64,000 bases of DNA. It comes from SZUA-35 sp964351995 (GTDB lineage: Bacteria; Actinomycetota; Acidimicrobiia; Acidimicrobiales; SZUA-35). Of this stretch, positions 23,481 to 31,887 are shown piece by piece. Under the pieces are notes generated by a model that was given only the letters and a program-made list of their open reading frames with translations, was not told the DNA's origin and did not search any database. The stretch spans positions 186,001-250,000 of the forward strand of contig CAYGQE010000001.1 of the NCBI GenBank assembly GCA_964351995.1. The letters are read 5' to 3'. The position numbers and the translations under genes are program-made. Every line of letters begins with the position of its first letter. Position 1 is the first letter of the stretch.

Positions 23481-26039
23481 ATGACAGATCGAACACACGA
23501 CGAGAGACTCCCGGGCGGCATCGTCACGTTCCTGTTCACCGACGTCGTGGATTCGACCAAGCTCTTCCGTGATCTCGGCGATGAGTTCCCGCCGCTGCTG
23601 ATCGCACACAACGAGATCCTGAACCAGGTCTGGATCGAGAACGGTGGCGTGAAGGTCCGGACCGAGGGTGATTCGTTCTTCGTCGCTTTCACCGATGCCT
23701 CCGACGCCATCCGTGCCGCCGTGCAGGGAACCGAAGCCCTCGCTGCGCACCTCTGGCCGGCCCACGCCGTGCTGCGCAGTCGAATGGGTATGCACACCGG
23801 CGTCGGCTACGCCCGGGGCGGCGACTACATCGCCTACCCCGTCCACCAAGCAGCCCGCGTCGGTGGTGTCGGCCACGGTGGTCAGGTCGTCGTGTCACCC
23901 GAGACGATGGCGCTGGCGTCTGATCTCGGCGACATCGAGCTCCATGACCTCGGGCCGTTCCGCGTTCGCGATTTCGACGAGCCGATCCATCTCTTCCAGG
24001 CCGAGCGCGCCGCGACCCCGTCGGCCTTTCCCGCGTTGCGCACTGAGAGCGATGCCCGCCACAACCTCGGGGCGCCGCTTCCGGCTCTGCGGGGTCGGGC
24101 CGACGACGTTGCTGGCATCAGGGAGCAACTGAATCAGAGCCGGGTGGTGTCGGTGGTCGGCCCTGGCGGTGTCGGCAAGACACTGCTGGCCTCGACGCTG
24201 GCCCGAGATCTCGCTCCGAGCTTCGCTGACGGGGCATGGTTCGTCGACCTCACATCCCACACCGACGCCTCCACACTGCGGGGAGCGATCGCTGATCCGC
24301 TGTCGGTCAACGTGTCGGACCTCGACGGTCATCTTGCGTCCAGCACGATGCTCCTCGTCCTCGACAACGCCGAGCAAGCGGCGGCCGCCGTCGCCAGCTT
24401 GGTTGTCGAGCTCGTGACCACGGCGCCTGACGTGTCGATCTTGGTCACCAGTCGCGAACCGTTGGCGATCGCCAGTGAGCGGGTGTGGCGGCTCGGCCTG
24501 GTCGATGACGACACCGCCGTCGATCTGTTCATCGAGCGAGCTGCGGCCGCTGCTCATGACCGCACCTTCGAGCCCCGTCGTTCCGATGTCGCCGAGCTGT
24601 GCCGCCGCCTCGACGGTCTGCCGCTTGCGATCGAGCTGGCTGCTGCTCGTACATCGGCGATGTCGGTGCCCGAGATCATCGAGTCGCTCGACGACCAGCT
24701 TCGCCTCCTTCGGAGCCGTCGCCGTGACTTCGACGAGCGGCAACGCACGATGTCGGGCCTGATCGACTGGAGCTATCGGCTGCTCGACGACGACGAGCAG
24801 GTGGTGCTTCGTCGGCTCGGGGCGTTCTCCGGAAGCCTCGACCCCGAGAGCATGGTCGCCATCTGCAGCGATCTCGGGCTCGACGAGTTCGATGTCATCG
24901 ACATCTTGTGGTCGCTCACCGAGAAGTCGCTGGTGTTGCCGGTGGTCGGCGACGGCACCACGAGATACCGATTGCTCGTGACGGTGCGGGCGTTCGCACG
25001 GGATGCAATGGCATCGGCCGGCGAGCTCGACGACGTACAACAACAACTCGGCCAGTGGTATCGCTCCATCTTCGACCCTCGAATCCCCTTGACTCGAGAG
25101 GCAGTCAGCCGCTTGAGCGACGAGATCGAGACGTTGCGTGTGCTCACCCTCGAGCTGGCAACGGTCGACGCCGGCCTGGCCCAATGGCTTGGCTGGTCGC
25201 TCGGCGCCTTCTACAACCTGCGAGATCTGGGGCGGGCCCACGCCGAGCTTGCGCCGTTGATCGAGCTGTTGTCGGTGGAGGGCGAGGCGGTGCTCGGGTT
25301 CCTCGCCATCGCTGCCAACGCCGCGGCCAAGCTCGGGCAGCTCGACCGAGCCGAGGAGATGTTGGGCGTTGCCAACCAGCTGCGAACGTCAATGCCAGCG
25401 GCAACGATCGGGATCGGCTCGCTGGCCAACTCGGCGACGTTGCTCGAAGTCTTCCGGGGCGATTTCGAGGCAGGACGCGCCATCGCTGCCGGCGCCCTGC
25501 CGGACGCCGATGAGATCGAGCGGTTGCCACTCCTGCAGATTCTGGGCGCCATCCAATCCGAGCTCGGCGACCTCGAGGCGGCAGGGGCGTCGTTCGATGA
25601 AGTGCGACGAATCGGCGCTGACCTCGGCGCCCTCGACGTCGAAGCGGTTGCCACCGGATCGCTGGCCGAGGTCAAGCATCGACTCGGCGACATGGCCGAG
25701 GCCCGGGCGCTGACCGGTCGTGCATTGGCCGTGGCGCAAGAGGCGGGTTTGCGAGCTCAGGCCGGCTTCGCCATCGTGGGGGTAGCGAGACTGACCGCAG
25801 ACGCCGGCCACCCTGCGGTAGCGGTTCGGCTGCACGCCGCAGCAGAACGAGTGTTGGCCGAGACCGGTCAGATGTTGTTCGGGATCGACCGAGAGCTTTC
25901 CGAAGCGATGAAGGCTTCGGCCAGGGAAACCCTTGGATCGGCAGCGTTCGACCAAGCCGAGGCCGAGGGTGCAGCGATGAGTGGTCTCGACGCCTTCGGT
26001 CAGGCCACCGATGCGCTCGAGCTGTCGGCGGTGTTGTAG
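23481..26039 (+). CDS. Adenylate/guanylate cyclase-STAND ATPase-TPR regulator
   Basis: 852 residues. Cyclase domain at 1-170: GIVTFLFTDVVDSTKLFRDL with the first metal Asp, RTEGDSFFVAF with the second (GDS rather than GDG), and HQAARVGGVGHGGQVVVS in place of the canonical NRAAR segment. Walker A GPGGVGKT is near 227, Walker B MLLVLDNAEQ near 292, then TSREPL and GLPLAIELAAART, and C-terminal TPR-like helices. It is a diverged paralogue of the 11900-14608 protein. Loss of the Asn-Arg pair makes cyclase activity doubtful. No output DNA-binding domain is visible, so signalling is probably by cyclic nucleotide, protein binding or ATPase state. Confidence 0.85.
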   Translation: MTDRTHDERLPGGIVTFLFTDVVDSTKLFRDLGDEFPPLLIAHNEILNQVWIENGGVKVRTEGDSFFVAFTDASDAIRAAVQGTEALAAHLWPAHAVLRSRMGMHTGVGYARGGDYIAYPVHQAARVGGVGHGGQVVVSPETMALASDLGDIELHDLGPFRVRDFDEPIHLFQAERAATPSAFPALRTESDARHNLGAPLPALRGRADDVAGIREQLNQSRVVSVVGPGGVGKTLLASTLARDLAPSFADGAWFVDLTSHTDASTLRGAIADPLSVNVSDLDGHLASSTMLLVLDNAEQAAAAVASLVVELVTTAPDVSILVTSREPLAIASERVWRLGLVDDDTAVDLFIERAAAAAHDRTFEPRRSDVAELCRRLDGLPLAIELAAARTSAMSVPEIIESLDDQLRLLRSRRRDFDERQRTMSGLIDWSYRLLDDDEQVVLRRLGAFSGSLDPESMVAICSDLGLDEFDVIDILWSLTEKSLVLPVVGDGTTRYRLLVTVRAFARDAMASAGELDDVQQQLGQWYRSIFDPRIPLTREAVSRLSDEIETLRVLTLELATVDAGLAQWLGWSLGAFYNLRDLGRAHAELAPLIELLSVEGEAVLGFLAIAANAAAKLGQLDRAEEMLGVANQLRTSMPAATIGIGSLANSATLLEVFRGDFEAGRAIAAGALPDADEIERLPLLQILGAIQSELGDLEAAGASFDEVRRIGADLGALDVEAVATGSLAEVKHRLGDMAEARALTGRALAVAQEAGLRAQAGFAIVGVARLTADAGHPAVAVRLHAAAERVLAETGQMLFGIDRELSEAMKASARETLGSAAFDQAEAEGAAMSGLDAFGQATDALELSAVL

Positions 26040-26100
26040 CTCACTGCTCGGCGCCCGTGGGGCTGATCGAGGGTCCTGGACATCTTCAGAGTGTTGCGGA

Positions 26101-26106
26101 TAGGCT
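26101..26106 (+). promoter_or_regulatory. -10 box of leaderless promoter for MNT-HEPN operon
   Basis: TAGGCT ends seven bases before the ATG at 26114, and no ribosome-binding site intervenes. This fixes the start of the antitoxin at that ATG. Confidence 0.45.
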
Positions 26107-26113
26107 AACAGCC

Positions 26114-26602
26114 ATGGATGCTTCAGTGATCGTGCGGAAAGCGAGAGACTCGACCGGGTTGACCGTTCGAGCGTTCGCTGATCTCGTCGGGATTTCACCG
26201 TCGACTCAGTCCCGCATCGAGAACGGCCACCTGGACCCCACCGTGGGCATGTTCTCCAAGATCCTCGACGCTGCTGACGCTGAACTGTCGGTGAAAGTCC
26301 CCGAACGCAAACGAACGCCCAGCATGGACGCTCTTCGTCAGCACGGCGCTGAGCTGAACAGACTGGCTGCAACGTTCGGATTGGAAAACCTCCGAGTGTT
26401 CGGATCGGTCGCTGAAGGCACTGCCAACCACATGTCGGACTACGACCTGCTCGCTGATGCCACACCAGGCACCGGGTTGTTCGAGGTCGAAGGGTTCCGC
26501 CAAGCAGCTGAGGAGCTCCTCGGCACATCTGTTGACCTGGTCACCTCCGGAGCGCTCAGTGACGACTTCCGGCCCAGCGTTCAAGTGCCGGTGCCGAGTT
26601 GA
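26114..26602 (+). CDS. HTH-MNT nucleotidyltransferase antitoxin
   Basis: 162 residues. An Xre-type helix-turn-helix (RKARDSTGLTVRAFADLVGI, SPSTQSRIENG) covers residues 1-60, followed by a minimal nucleotidyltransferase domain with FGSVAEG near 97 and SDYDLL near 108, the GSx10DxD pattern. Known MNT antitoxins AMPylate their HEPN toxin partner, and the fused HTH would give autoregulation. The stop overlaps the TTG start of the HEPN gene by four bases (TTGA). The pair is complete. Confidence 0.88.
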   Translation: MDASVIVRKARDSTGLTVRAFADLVGISPSTQSRIENGHLDPTVGMFSKILDAADAELSVKVPERKRTPSMDALRQHGAELNRLAATFGLENLRVFGSVAEGTANHMSDYDLLADATPGTGLFEVEGFRQAAEELLGTSVDLVTSGALSDDFRPSVQVPVPS

Positions 26603-26979
26603 ATCGTCGCGACGCCCATGAGGTCATGGTCCGGCGGATTGCTCACATCCGCCTCGAGGTCGACCAGGCCGTCGACATCGTCGCTCGTGGCCGTGAAGCG
26701 TTCGATGCCGACTTCGTCCTCGGCTACGCCGGTACCAAGCTGGTCGAGAACGTCGGAGAGGCCATCGCGTCGATCCAGAACGCGTATGGCATGGAAGGCA
26801 ACGACATGCCGGCCCCGCTGGACGGCCTTGATGTTCCGTGGCGGGCCATCAAAGGGATGCGGAACAACACCGCCCACCAGTATTGGAAGGTCGACCTCGG
26901 TGTCGTGTGGGACGCGCTCGAAAAGAACATCCCCCAGTTAGCAGCCGCACTCGACACCGTGAACATCGACCAACCTTGA
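26599..26979 (+). CDS. HEPN-domain RNase toxin (DUF86 family)
   Basis: 126 residues, helical. The catalytic motif of DUF86/HepT toxins is intact as RNNTAHQY (Arg88, His93, Tyr95; the RX4HXY form). The protein would cut RNA when not neutralised by AMPylation of the motif Tyr by the adjacent MNT protein. The TTG start overlaps the upstream stop, giving coupled translation. Confidence 0.88.
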   Translation: MNRRDAHEVMVRRIAHIRLEVDQAVDIVARGREAFDADFVLGYAGTKLVENVGEAIASIQNAYGMEGNDMPAPLDGLDVPWRAIKGMRNNTAHQYWKVDLGVVWDALEKNIPQLAAALDTVNIDQP

Positions 26980-27046
26980 ATCCAGCAAGCTGACACATCG
27001 CTTCGTCTTGGCACGGCATGCGACTCGAATCCTGATCTCGAACGAA

Positions 27047-27667
27047 TCACCTACAACGAGACAGAGAACCAGGCGCCATCGCCGGGGTCCACCAGCAGTT
27101 TCTCGATGTCTTTGTAGCCCGCCTTGGACGACGAAGCCGGGCTGATTCCGCCCTTCGGCCAAGCAATCGATTGATCCTCCTGAGTACCGTCATCGGGATC
27201 GCAGCGGTGGCCTTCTTGCCGAGGCCGATACCGACCTCACCAGCGATCTTGGTGAAGCCAACCGAAGCGCCACTGCCGAACGCGAGGACCGACATCACCC
27301 AAGCTCGTCGCTCCTCGACCGATGCCTGGTCGTGCCCGTGCAGCGCCCCCATGGAGAGGATGAGGTCGGTGGTTCTGGTGATGTTGATGGCGAGTTCGCC
27401 AGCACTCGCAGCGATGACCGACGCCGTCCCGACGCCGGGAACGGCTGCCGCTCCGCCGACTGCTGCGCCGAGGGCACCGAGTTCCCGAGCGAATGCCTTC
27501 GACAGCTGGGTGGCTTGCCGGTCAAGGGCGCCGGGGTCGATGGCCCTCGCCCGGTCCTTGGCTTCAGGCCAACGTTCTTCGATCGCCTCGTCGATGGCTC
27601 GAAGGATCAGCCCCGGCTCATCTGTCGAATCGGTCTCGCTCTGGCTCTTTGTCATCTCGATCGTCAC
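27047..27667 (-). CDS. EcsC-family protein with aberrant C-terminus
   Basis: 206 codons. Residues 35-160 match the EcsC paralogue at 31166-31855: LSKAFARELGALGAAVGGAAAVPGVGTA, ITRTTDLILSMGALHG, RRAWVMSVLAF, GFTKIAGEVGIGLGKKATAAI. After LRRINRLLGR (near 27160) the frame becomes Arg-rich and unlike its paralogue. A different frame from there reads like a normal protein tail (KGGISPASSSKAGYKDIEKL, ending at a TAG at 27051-27053). So the gene is either frameshifted or joined to a remnant of another gene. EcsC proteins are membrane-associated with unclear function. Confidence 0.65.
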   Translation of the reverse strand: MTIEMTKSQSETDSTDEPGLILRAIDEAIEERWPEAKDRARAIDPGALDRQATQLSKAFARELGALGAAVGGAAAVPGVGTASVIAASAGELAINITRTTDLILSMGALHGHDQASVEERRAWVMSVLAFGSGASVGFTKIAGEVGIGLGKKATAAIPMTVLRRINRLLGRRAESARLRRPRRATKTSRNCWWTPAMAPGSLSRCR

Positions 27668-27785
27668 CCCTTCAGACTCGGACCGATCCGGGTCCGTCTT
27701 GATGCCATGGGGCCCGCCTTGTCACAGCGCCCCCGCACGACGGTGGTGAAGGAGAACGGTTCTCCTGAAGGCGGGAGCTACAGCA

Positions 27786-28469
27786 ATGACCACCACCCCT
27801 ACCGGCCCGGCGGCCGAGGCCTCGACCATCCACGTGCAAGTGATCTTGGATCGTTCCGGGAGCATGCAACCGATCGCTCTGGCGACCGTCGACGCGATCA
27901 ACGGCTTCTTGGCCAAGCAGCGCAAGCAGCCAGGGCAGCTGCGGATCAGCTTGGTCGACTTCGACAGCCAGGAACCGTTCCGGGTCGTGACCGACGCGAT
28001 CCCGATCGCCGAGATGATGGACCTGACCCCGGCCGACTTCGATCCCCGCGGCGGCACCCCGCTACTCGACGCGATCGGTCTGGGCATCGAACGCTGCACG
28101 GCCCGGGTGGAGGCTGATCCGACCGAAGACCAGATGGTCGTGGTGATCACCGACGGTGCAGAGAACGCCAACACCGACTTCACCAACGCCCAGATCGCGG
28201 AGCTCGTCGAAGCCAAGCAGGCCGAGGGCTGGACGATTCTGTTCCTCGGTGCGAACCAGGACAGTTTCGCCACGGGCCAAGAGCTGAACCTCAGCGCTGG
28301 CAACGTCCGCGACTTCCAGGCCGACGACGCCGGCATCAAGCACGCATTGGCGATGACGGGTGATGCCGTGTCGGCCCAACGCAGCCGGAGCCGGAGCGAG
28401 CGTGCAGAACGCAACCGCTCCGTCTTCGACGACCAAGAACAAACCAACAACGGCAGGAGCCAGTCATGA
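27786..28469 (+). CDS. Von Willebrand factor type A domain protein
   Basis: 227 residues. IHVQVILDRSGSM carries the DxSxS metal site (MIDAS) near residue 19; GGTPLLDAI supplies the Thr and VVVITDGAENANTDF the Asp. The tail is Arg/Ser-rich (SRSRSERAERNRS). This arrangement is common for cytoplasmic vWA proteins in stress or phage-response clusters. AGGCGGGAG precedes the ATG. The stop overlaps the next ATG by four bases (ATGA), so it is translated with the DUF2510 gene. Confidence 0.88.
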   Translation: MTTTPTGPAAEASTIHVQVILDRSGSMQPIALATVDAINGFLAKQRKQPGQLRISLVDFDSQEPFRVVTDAIPIAEMMDLTPADFDPRGGTPLLDAIGLGIERCTARVEADPTEDQMVVVITDGAENANTDFTNAQIAELVEAKQAEGWTILFLGANQDSFATGQELNLSAGNVRDFQADDAGIKHALAMTGDAVSAQRSRSRSERAERNRSVFDDQEQTNNGRSQS

Positions 28470-29068
28470 CAGAGACCCCATCATCACCCGCAGGGTGGTT
28501 TGCAGATCCGCAGAGCTCAGGCACCGAGCGCTACTGGGACGGAACGGCGTGGACCGACCAGACCCGTCCGCTCGGTCCGACCCCGGCAGCGCCAGCGCCT
28601 CAGGCCCCGGCGCCACAGACCATCGTGGTGCAGCAGAAGAAGGGCGGCACGTGGTGGAAGATCCTCCTCGGCATGTTCTTGATGCTGGTGTTGCTCGCCG
28701 GCGGTTGCATCGCCCTCATCGGCGGCACGGCCAACGAGCTGTCGACGGCGATCGAGGAGGCCGAGGACGAGCGAAGTGCTGACGAGGCACTGGTCGAAGA
28801 CACGGCGGTGATCACCAGCTGCGGGCTGGGCGAGTTCGGCACTGCTGAGGCGACCGTCGAGTTCGAGAACCCGCTCGACGAGGAGAAGGGCTACATCTCG
28901 ATCGAGGTGAGCTTCATGAACGCGGACGGCGCCGTTGTCGGTTCGGGCACGGTGGTGTTCGAGAACCTGAGCCCCGGTCAGAAAGCGATTGGTGAGGCAA
29001 CGTCGTTCGACCTCGCAGACGGAACAGAATCAGTGACGTGCGAAGTCACCGACGGAACCGTCCTCTAG
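28466..29068 (+). CDS. DUF2510 membrane protein
   Basis: 200 residues. DUF2510 at the N-terminus (GWFADPQSSGTERYWDGTAW), a Pro/Ala linker, one membrane helix (ILLGMFLMLVLLAGGCIALIGG) and an extracytoplasmic beta-sandwich-like domain (about 100-200; EATVEFENPLDEEKGYISIEV) similar in pattern to the DUF4352/FxLYD class. AGGAG precedes the ATG. Overlap with the vWA gene upstream and the nuclease gene downstream suggests one operon. Confidence 0.85.
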   Translation: MTETPSSPAGWFADPQSSGTERYWDGTAWTDQTRPLGPTPAAPAPQAPAPQTIVVQQKKGGTWWKILLGMFLMLVLLAGGCIALIGGTANELSTAIEEAEDERSADEALVEDTAVITSCGLGEFGTAEATVEFENPLDEEKGYISIEVSFMNADGAVVGSGTVVFENLSPGQKAIGEATSFDLADGTESVTCEVTDGTVL

Positions 29069-29988
29069 CAAGGCCCACGTGGGTGTGGTTGCTCTGTGTA
29101 GCGGCGGCAGGCGGGCTCCTCGTTTCGTGCACGACACGCGACGAGGAGCCCGCCGCGTCGGAACCCGACAGCGCCGTCACGACCGAGACGCCCACGACGT
29201 CCCAGGCCGACGCCGAAAGCGCGGTCGAGCGCAACGCCGATGAGAGGACTGCCGACGACAGCAATGTCGTCGAGGTGGTCGACGGTGACACGATCGATGT
29301 GCGGGTCGACGGTGTGGTCGAGCGAGTGCGGTTGATCGGGATCAACTCGCCGGAGCGTGACGAGTGCTTCGAAGCAGAGGCGACCGAGGCGCTACGGGCT
29401 GCCATCGACGGCGAGACTGTTCGCCTCGAATCGGATGTGACGGACCGGGATCAGTTCGGCCGGCTCTTGCGCTACGTCTATGTCGACGATGTGTTCGTGA
29501 ACGAGAGCCTGGTGGCCGGCGGGTTTGCGATTGCTCGCCGGTACGAGCCGGATACGGCGATGGCGGAGTTGCTCGAGGCTGCGCAGGAGCGAGCTCAGTC
29601 GGACGCCGCTGGGTTGTGGGCGGCTGATGCGTGTGGCGAGTCGGTGGAGGGTTTGGACATTGTGATCACCGAGATCGAGTTCGATGCGCCAGGCGATGAT
29701 GGGCAGAACCTCAACGGCGAGTGGCTGGTGCTCCGCAACGCAAGCGAAGGAGCCGTCGACATGAGCGGCTGGGTGTTGCGAGACGAGTCGGCCAGTCACC
29801 GCTTCTCGTTCCCGGACGGATTCGAGCTCGAGCCCAATGGTTCGGTGCAGGTGTTCTCTGGGTGCGGTACCGACACTGCAACCGAACTCTTCTGGTGCAC
29901 GACCGGTTCGGCGATCTGGAACAACGGCGGCGACACCGCCTTCGTGCTCGACGCCAACGGCACGATCGTCACATCACTCAGCTACTGA
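29038..29988 (+). CDS. Secreted thermonuclease-lamin-tail lipoprotein
   Basis: 316 residues. A lipoprotein-type signal (WVWLLCVAAAGGLLVSC) leads into an acidic linker, a staphylococcal-nuclease-like domain (about 75-200; VVDGDTIDVRV, RVRLIGINSPE, DQFGRLLRYVYVDD) and a C-terminal lamin-tail domain (about 210-316; ITEIEFDAPGDD, GEWLVLRNASEGAVDMSGWVL). Such fusions are seen in extracellular nucleases that bind surfaces or DNA. The GTG at 29038 overlaps the preceding gene by 31 bp; the GTG at 29083, nine bases after AGCAAGG, is an alternative. Confidence 0.85.
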   Translation: MRSHRRNRPLARPTWVWLLCVAAAGGLLVSCTTRDEEPAASEPDSAVTTETPTTSQADAESAVERNADERTADDSNVVEVVDGDTIDVRVDGVVERVRLIGINSPERDECFEAEATEALRAAIDGETVRLESDVTDRDQFGRLLRYVYVDDVFVNESLVAGGFAIARRYEPDTAMAELLEAAQERAQSDAAGLWAADACGESVEGLDIVITEIEFDAPGDDGQNLNGEWLVLRNASEGAVDMSGWVLRDESASHRFSFPDGFELEPNGSVQVFSGCGTDTATELFWCTTGSAIWNNGGDTAFVLDANGTIVTSLSY

Positions 29989-29997
29989 TGAGGTGAC

Positions 29998-30156
29998 TCA
30001 GGTGCCGAGCGCACCGATGGTCGCCATCTGGCCGCATCCATCAAGCGGCCGGGGGTGGCGTAGAGGCGATTCGACCAAGAGCTCCTCAAGCTCCTTCGGC
30101 AGATGGTCGACCCAGAGAGTGACCTGATCGCTCGATCCCTGCACGGGAGCACTCAT
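29998..30156 (-). CDS. Possible small protein, 52 aa
   Basis: An ATG-to-TGA frame on the minus strand encodes MSAPVQGSSDQVTLWVDHLP and a Leu/Glu-rich helix (KELEELLVE). Codons have moderate third-position G/C. It fills an otherwise empty gap, but its start is only 2 bp from the divergent NERD gene and no ribosome-binding site is clear. Confidence 0.3.
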   Translation of the reverse strand: MSAPVQGSSDQVTLWVDHLPKELEELLVESPLRHPRPLDGCGQMATIGALGT

Positions 30157-30158
30157 CG

Positions 30159-31058
30159 ATGGCCAAGTTCATGAACCTCCGTCGCAACGGCGAGTGCGCT
30201 GATTGTCATGCTGCGGTGGCGGCGGGAACGAAGGCCTACTGGTTCGCTGACGAACGGGTGGTTCGTTGCATCACATGCTGCGATTCAGGTGCCGCCCAAA
30301 GCGGTGAGGCTCGAGACACCGAGTTGGTGAGTGCCACCGCCCCTGCGAGCGTGATGGCTGATGCCGCTGGCGCTTCGGCACAGCGTGAGTACGACAAGCG
30401 GTCAGCGCGTGAGATGGCGAAGAAGGAACGTCGAATCGCGGACGACGCCGCGTGGCGAGCAGAGATGAAGCAGAACCGACCGGTCGTGGGCCGTCTGGTG
30501 ACTGCCCTGACTCCGAAGCCACAGATCACCCCGGAGTCACAGTCGACGAAGGCGTGGAAGGTCGGCGCAGAGGGCGAGCGCCGGGTCGCCGAAGTGCTGT
30601 CGGAGGCCGCAGGAGTGCAGCTGCTGCACGATCGGCTTGTCCCCGGAAGTCGAGCGAACATCGACCATCTCGCCATCGGACCAGCTGGCGTGTTCGTGGT
30701 TGACGCGAAGAAGTACACCGGGCAGGTCGAAGTGCGAGACGTTGGTGGCCTGCTTCGAACCGACCACCGCTTGTACGTCAAGAATCGTGACCGGTCCAAG
30801 CTGGTGGACAGCATGAAGTGGCAGGTCGACGTTGTGCGTACAGCGCTCGGTGATGACTTTGCCGACGTCGAGGTGCACGGTGTGTTGTGTTTCGTCGGGT
30901 GTGAGTGGGGTTGGCGCATGCGCAAGAAGCGCATCGACGGCGTCACCGTGCTCTGGCCGAAGGCGCTGCCGGAACACGTGTCCGTGCCCGGCCGCTTTAA
31001 CGGTCGGGTCGATGCCATCGCCGACCACCTCGCGCAAGCTTTGCGACCAGCTGCCTGA
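30159..31058 (+). CDS. NERD-domain nuclease-like protein with N-terminal zinc ribbon
   Basis: 299 residues. CADC (13-16) and CITCC (37-41) form a likely zinc site; a basic helix (YDKRSAREMAKKERRIAD) follows. The NERD domain (about 135-260) shows GAEGERRVAEVL, then ANIDHLAIGPAGVFVVDAKK with the D-xn-D-x-K nuclease-like residues. NERD proteins are thought to process DNA. The gene sits between a secreted nuclease and an EcsC gene, just outside the defence island. Confidence 0.82.
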   Translation: MAKFMNLRRNGECADCHAAVAAGTKAYWFADERVVRCITCCDSGAAQSGEARDTELVSATAPASVMADAAGASAQREYDKRSAREMAKKERRIADDAAWRAEMKQNRPVVGRLVTALTPKPQITPESQSTKAWKVGAEGERRVAEVLSEAAGVQLLHDRLVPGSRANIDHLAIGPAGVFVVDAKKYTGQVEVRDVGGLLRTDHRLYVKNRDRSKLVDSMKWQVDVVRTALGDDFADVEVHGVLCFVGCEWGWRMRKKRIDGVTVLWPKALPEHVSVPGRFNGRVDAIADHLAQALRPAA

Positions 31059-31165
31059 CAAACCTGCCGAGCCAGCCCCGTTCGGACAATTGGTCCCAGC
31101 ACGATCACCTAGCCTTGGCAGCTCGTCGGCACGCTTGCCGATGATGGGCTGACAGGAACGGGCGA

Positions 31166-31855
31166 ATGCTGAATCAACTCACCGACAAGTTGCCGGACCC
31201 GAGTGAAGCGATCCTCTCCGCAGTCGACAAGGCCGTGGTGTCCAGGTGGCCTGCCGCCCTCGACCGCACCACCGGTCTCTCCGGCCTGCCCCTGGACGAG
31301 CAAGTACGTCGGATCAACAAGGCGTTCGCTCGTGAGCTGGCGACCGTTGGTGCGGTCAGCGGGGGAGTGGCCGCAGTCCCAGGCGCCGGCACAGCAGCCG
31401 CCGTTGCACTTTCCGGAGCTGACGTTGCCATCAGTGTCACGAGAACGACCGACCTCATTCTGAGCATTGGCGCAGCCCACGGCCTGACGCAGGCGTCAGT
31501 CGAAGATCGCCGCGCTTGGGTCCTAGCGATCCTCGCTTACCAAGAAGCCGCATCTCAGGGATTCACCAAGCTCGCTTCGGAGCTCGGCAAGGGACTCGGC
31601 AAGAAGGCGACTGCTGGCATCAGCACCGAGGCGCTCCGGTCGATCAATCGTGCGCTCGGGCGAACGATCGTGACCAAGTACGGAACGAAGCGGGGAGCGA
31701 TCGCACTCGGTCGAGCCCTGCCGTTCGGCATCGGCGCCGCAATCGGCGGTGGTTCCAACTACTGGATGACGAGAGGGGTCGGCCGCCACGCCAACCGCTT
31801 CTTCCTCGAGCTGCCCGAAGCCCTCCGTTTGCAGGACACGTCTTCGGAGGAGTGA
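31166..31855 (+). CDS. EcsC-family protein
   Basis: 229 residues. Core segments INKAFARELATVGAVSGGVAA, VTRTTDLILSIGAAHG, RRAWVLAILAY and GFTKLASELGKGLGKKATAGI match the truncated paralogue at 27047-27667, and a Gly-rich stretch (ALPFGIGAAIGGGSNYWM) may insert in a membrane. AGGAA precedes the ATG. It is convergent with the large helicase-nuclease gene, ending 32 bp from it. Confidence 0.82.
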   Translation: MLNQLTDKLPDPSEAILSAVDKAVVSRWPAALDRTTGLSGLPLDEQVRRINKAFARELATVGAVSGGVAAVPGAGTAAAVALSGADVAISVTRTTDLILSIGAAHGLTQASVEDRRAWVLAILAYQEAASQGFTKLASELGKGLGKKATAGISTEALRSINRALGRTIVTKYGTKRGAIALGRALPFGIGAAIGGGSNYWMTRGVGRHANRFFLELPEALRLQDTSSEE

Positions 31856-31887
31856 GCTCATTCGACTTCAGCTGGAACCTTGCTGAA

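Noticed and set aside
27018..27040. GACTCGAATCCTG looks like a tRNA T-loop end, raising the idea of an attachment site.
   Set aside because: No acceptor stem, anticodon arm or CCA context nearby.
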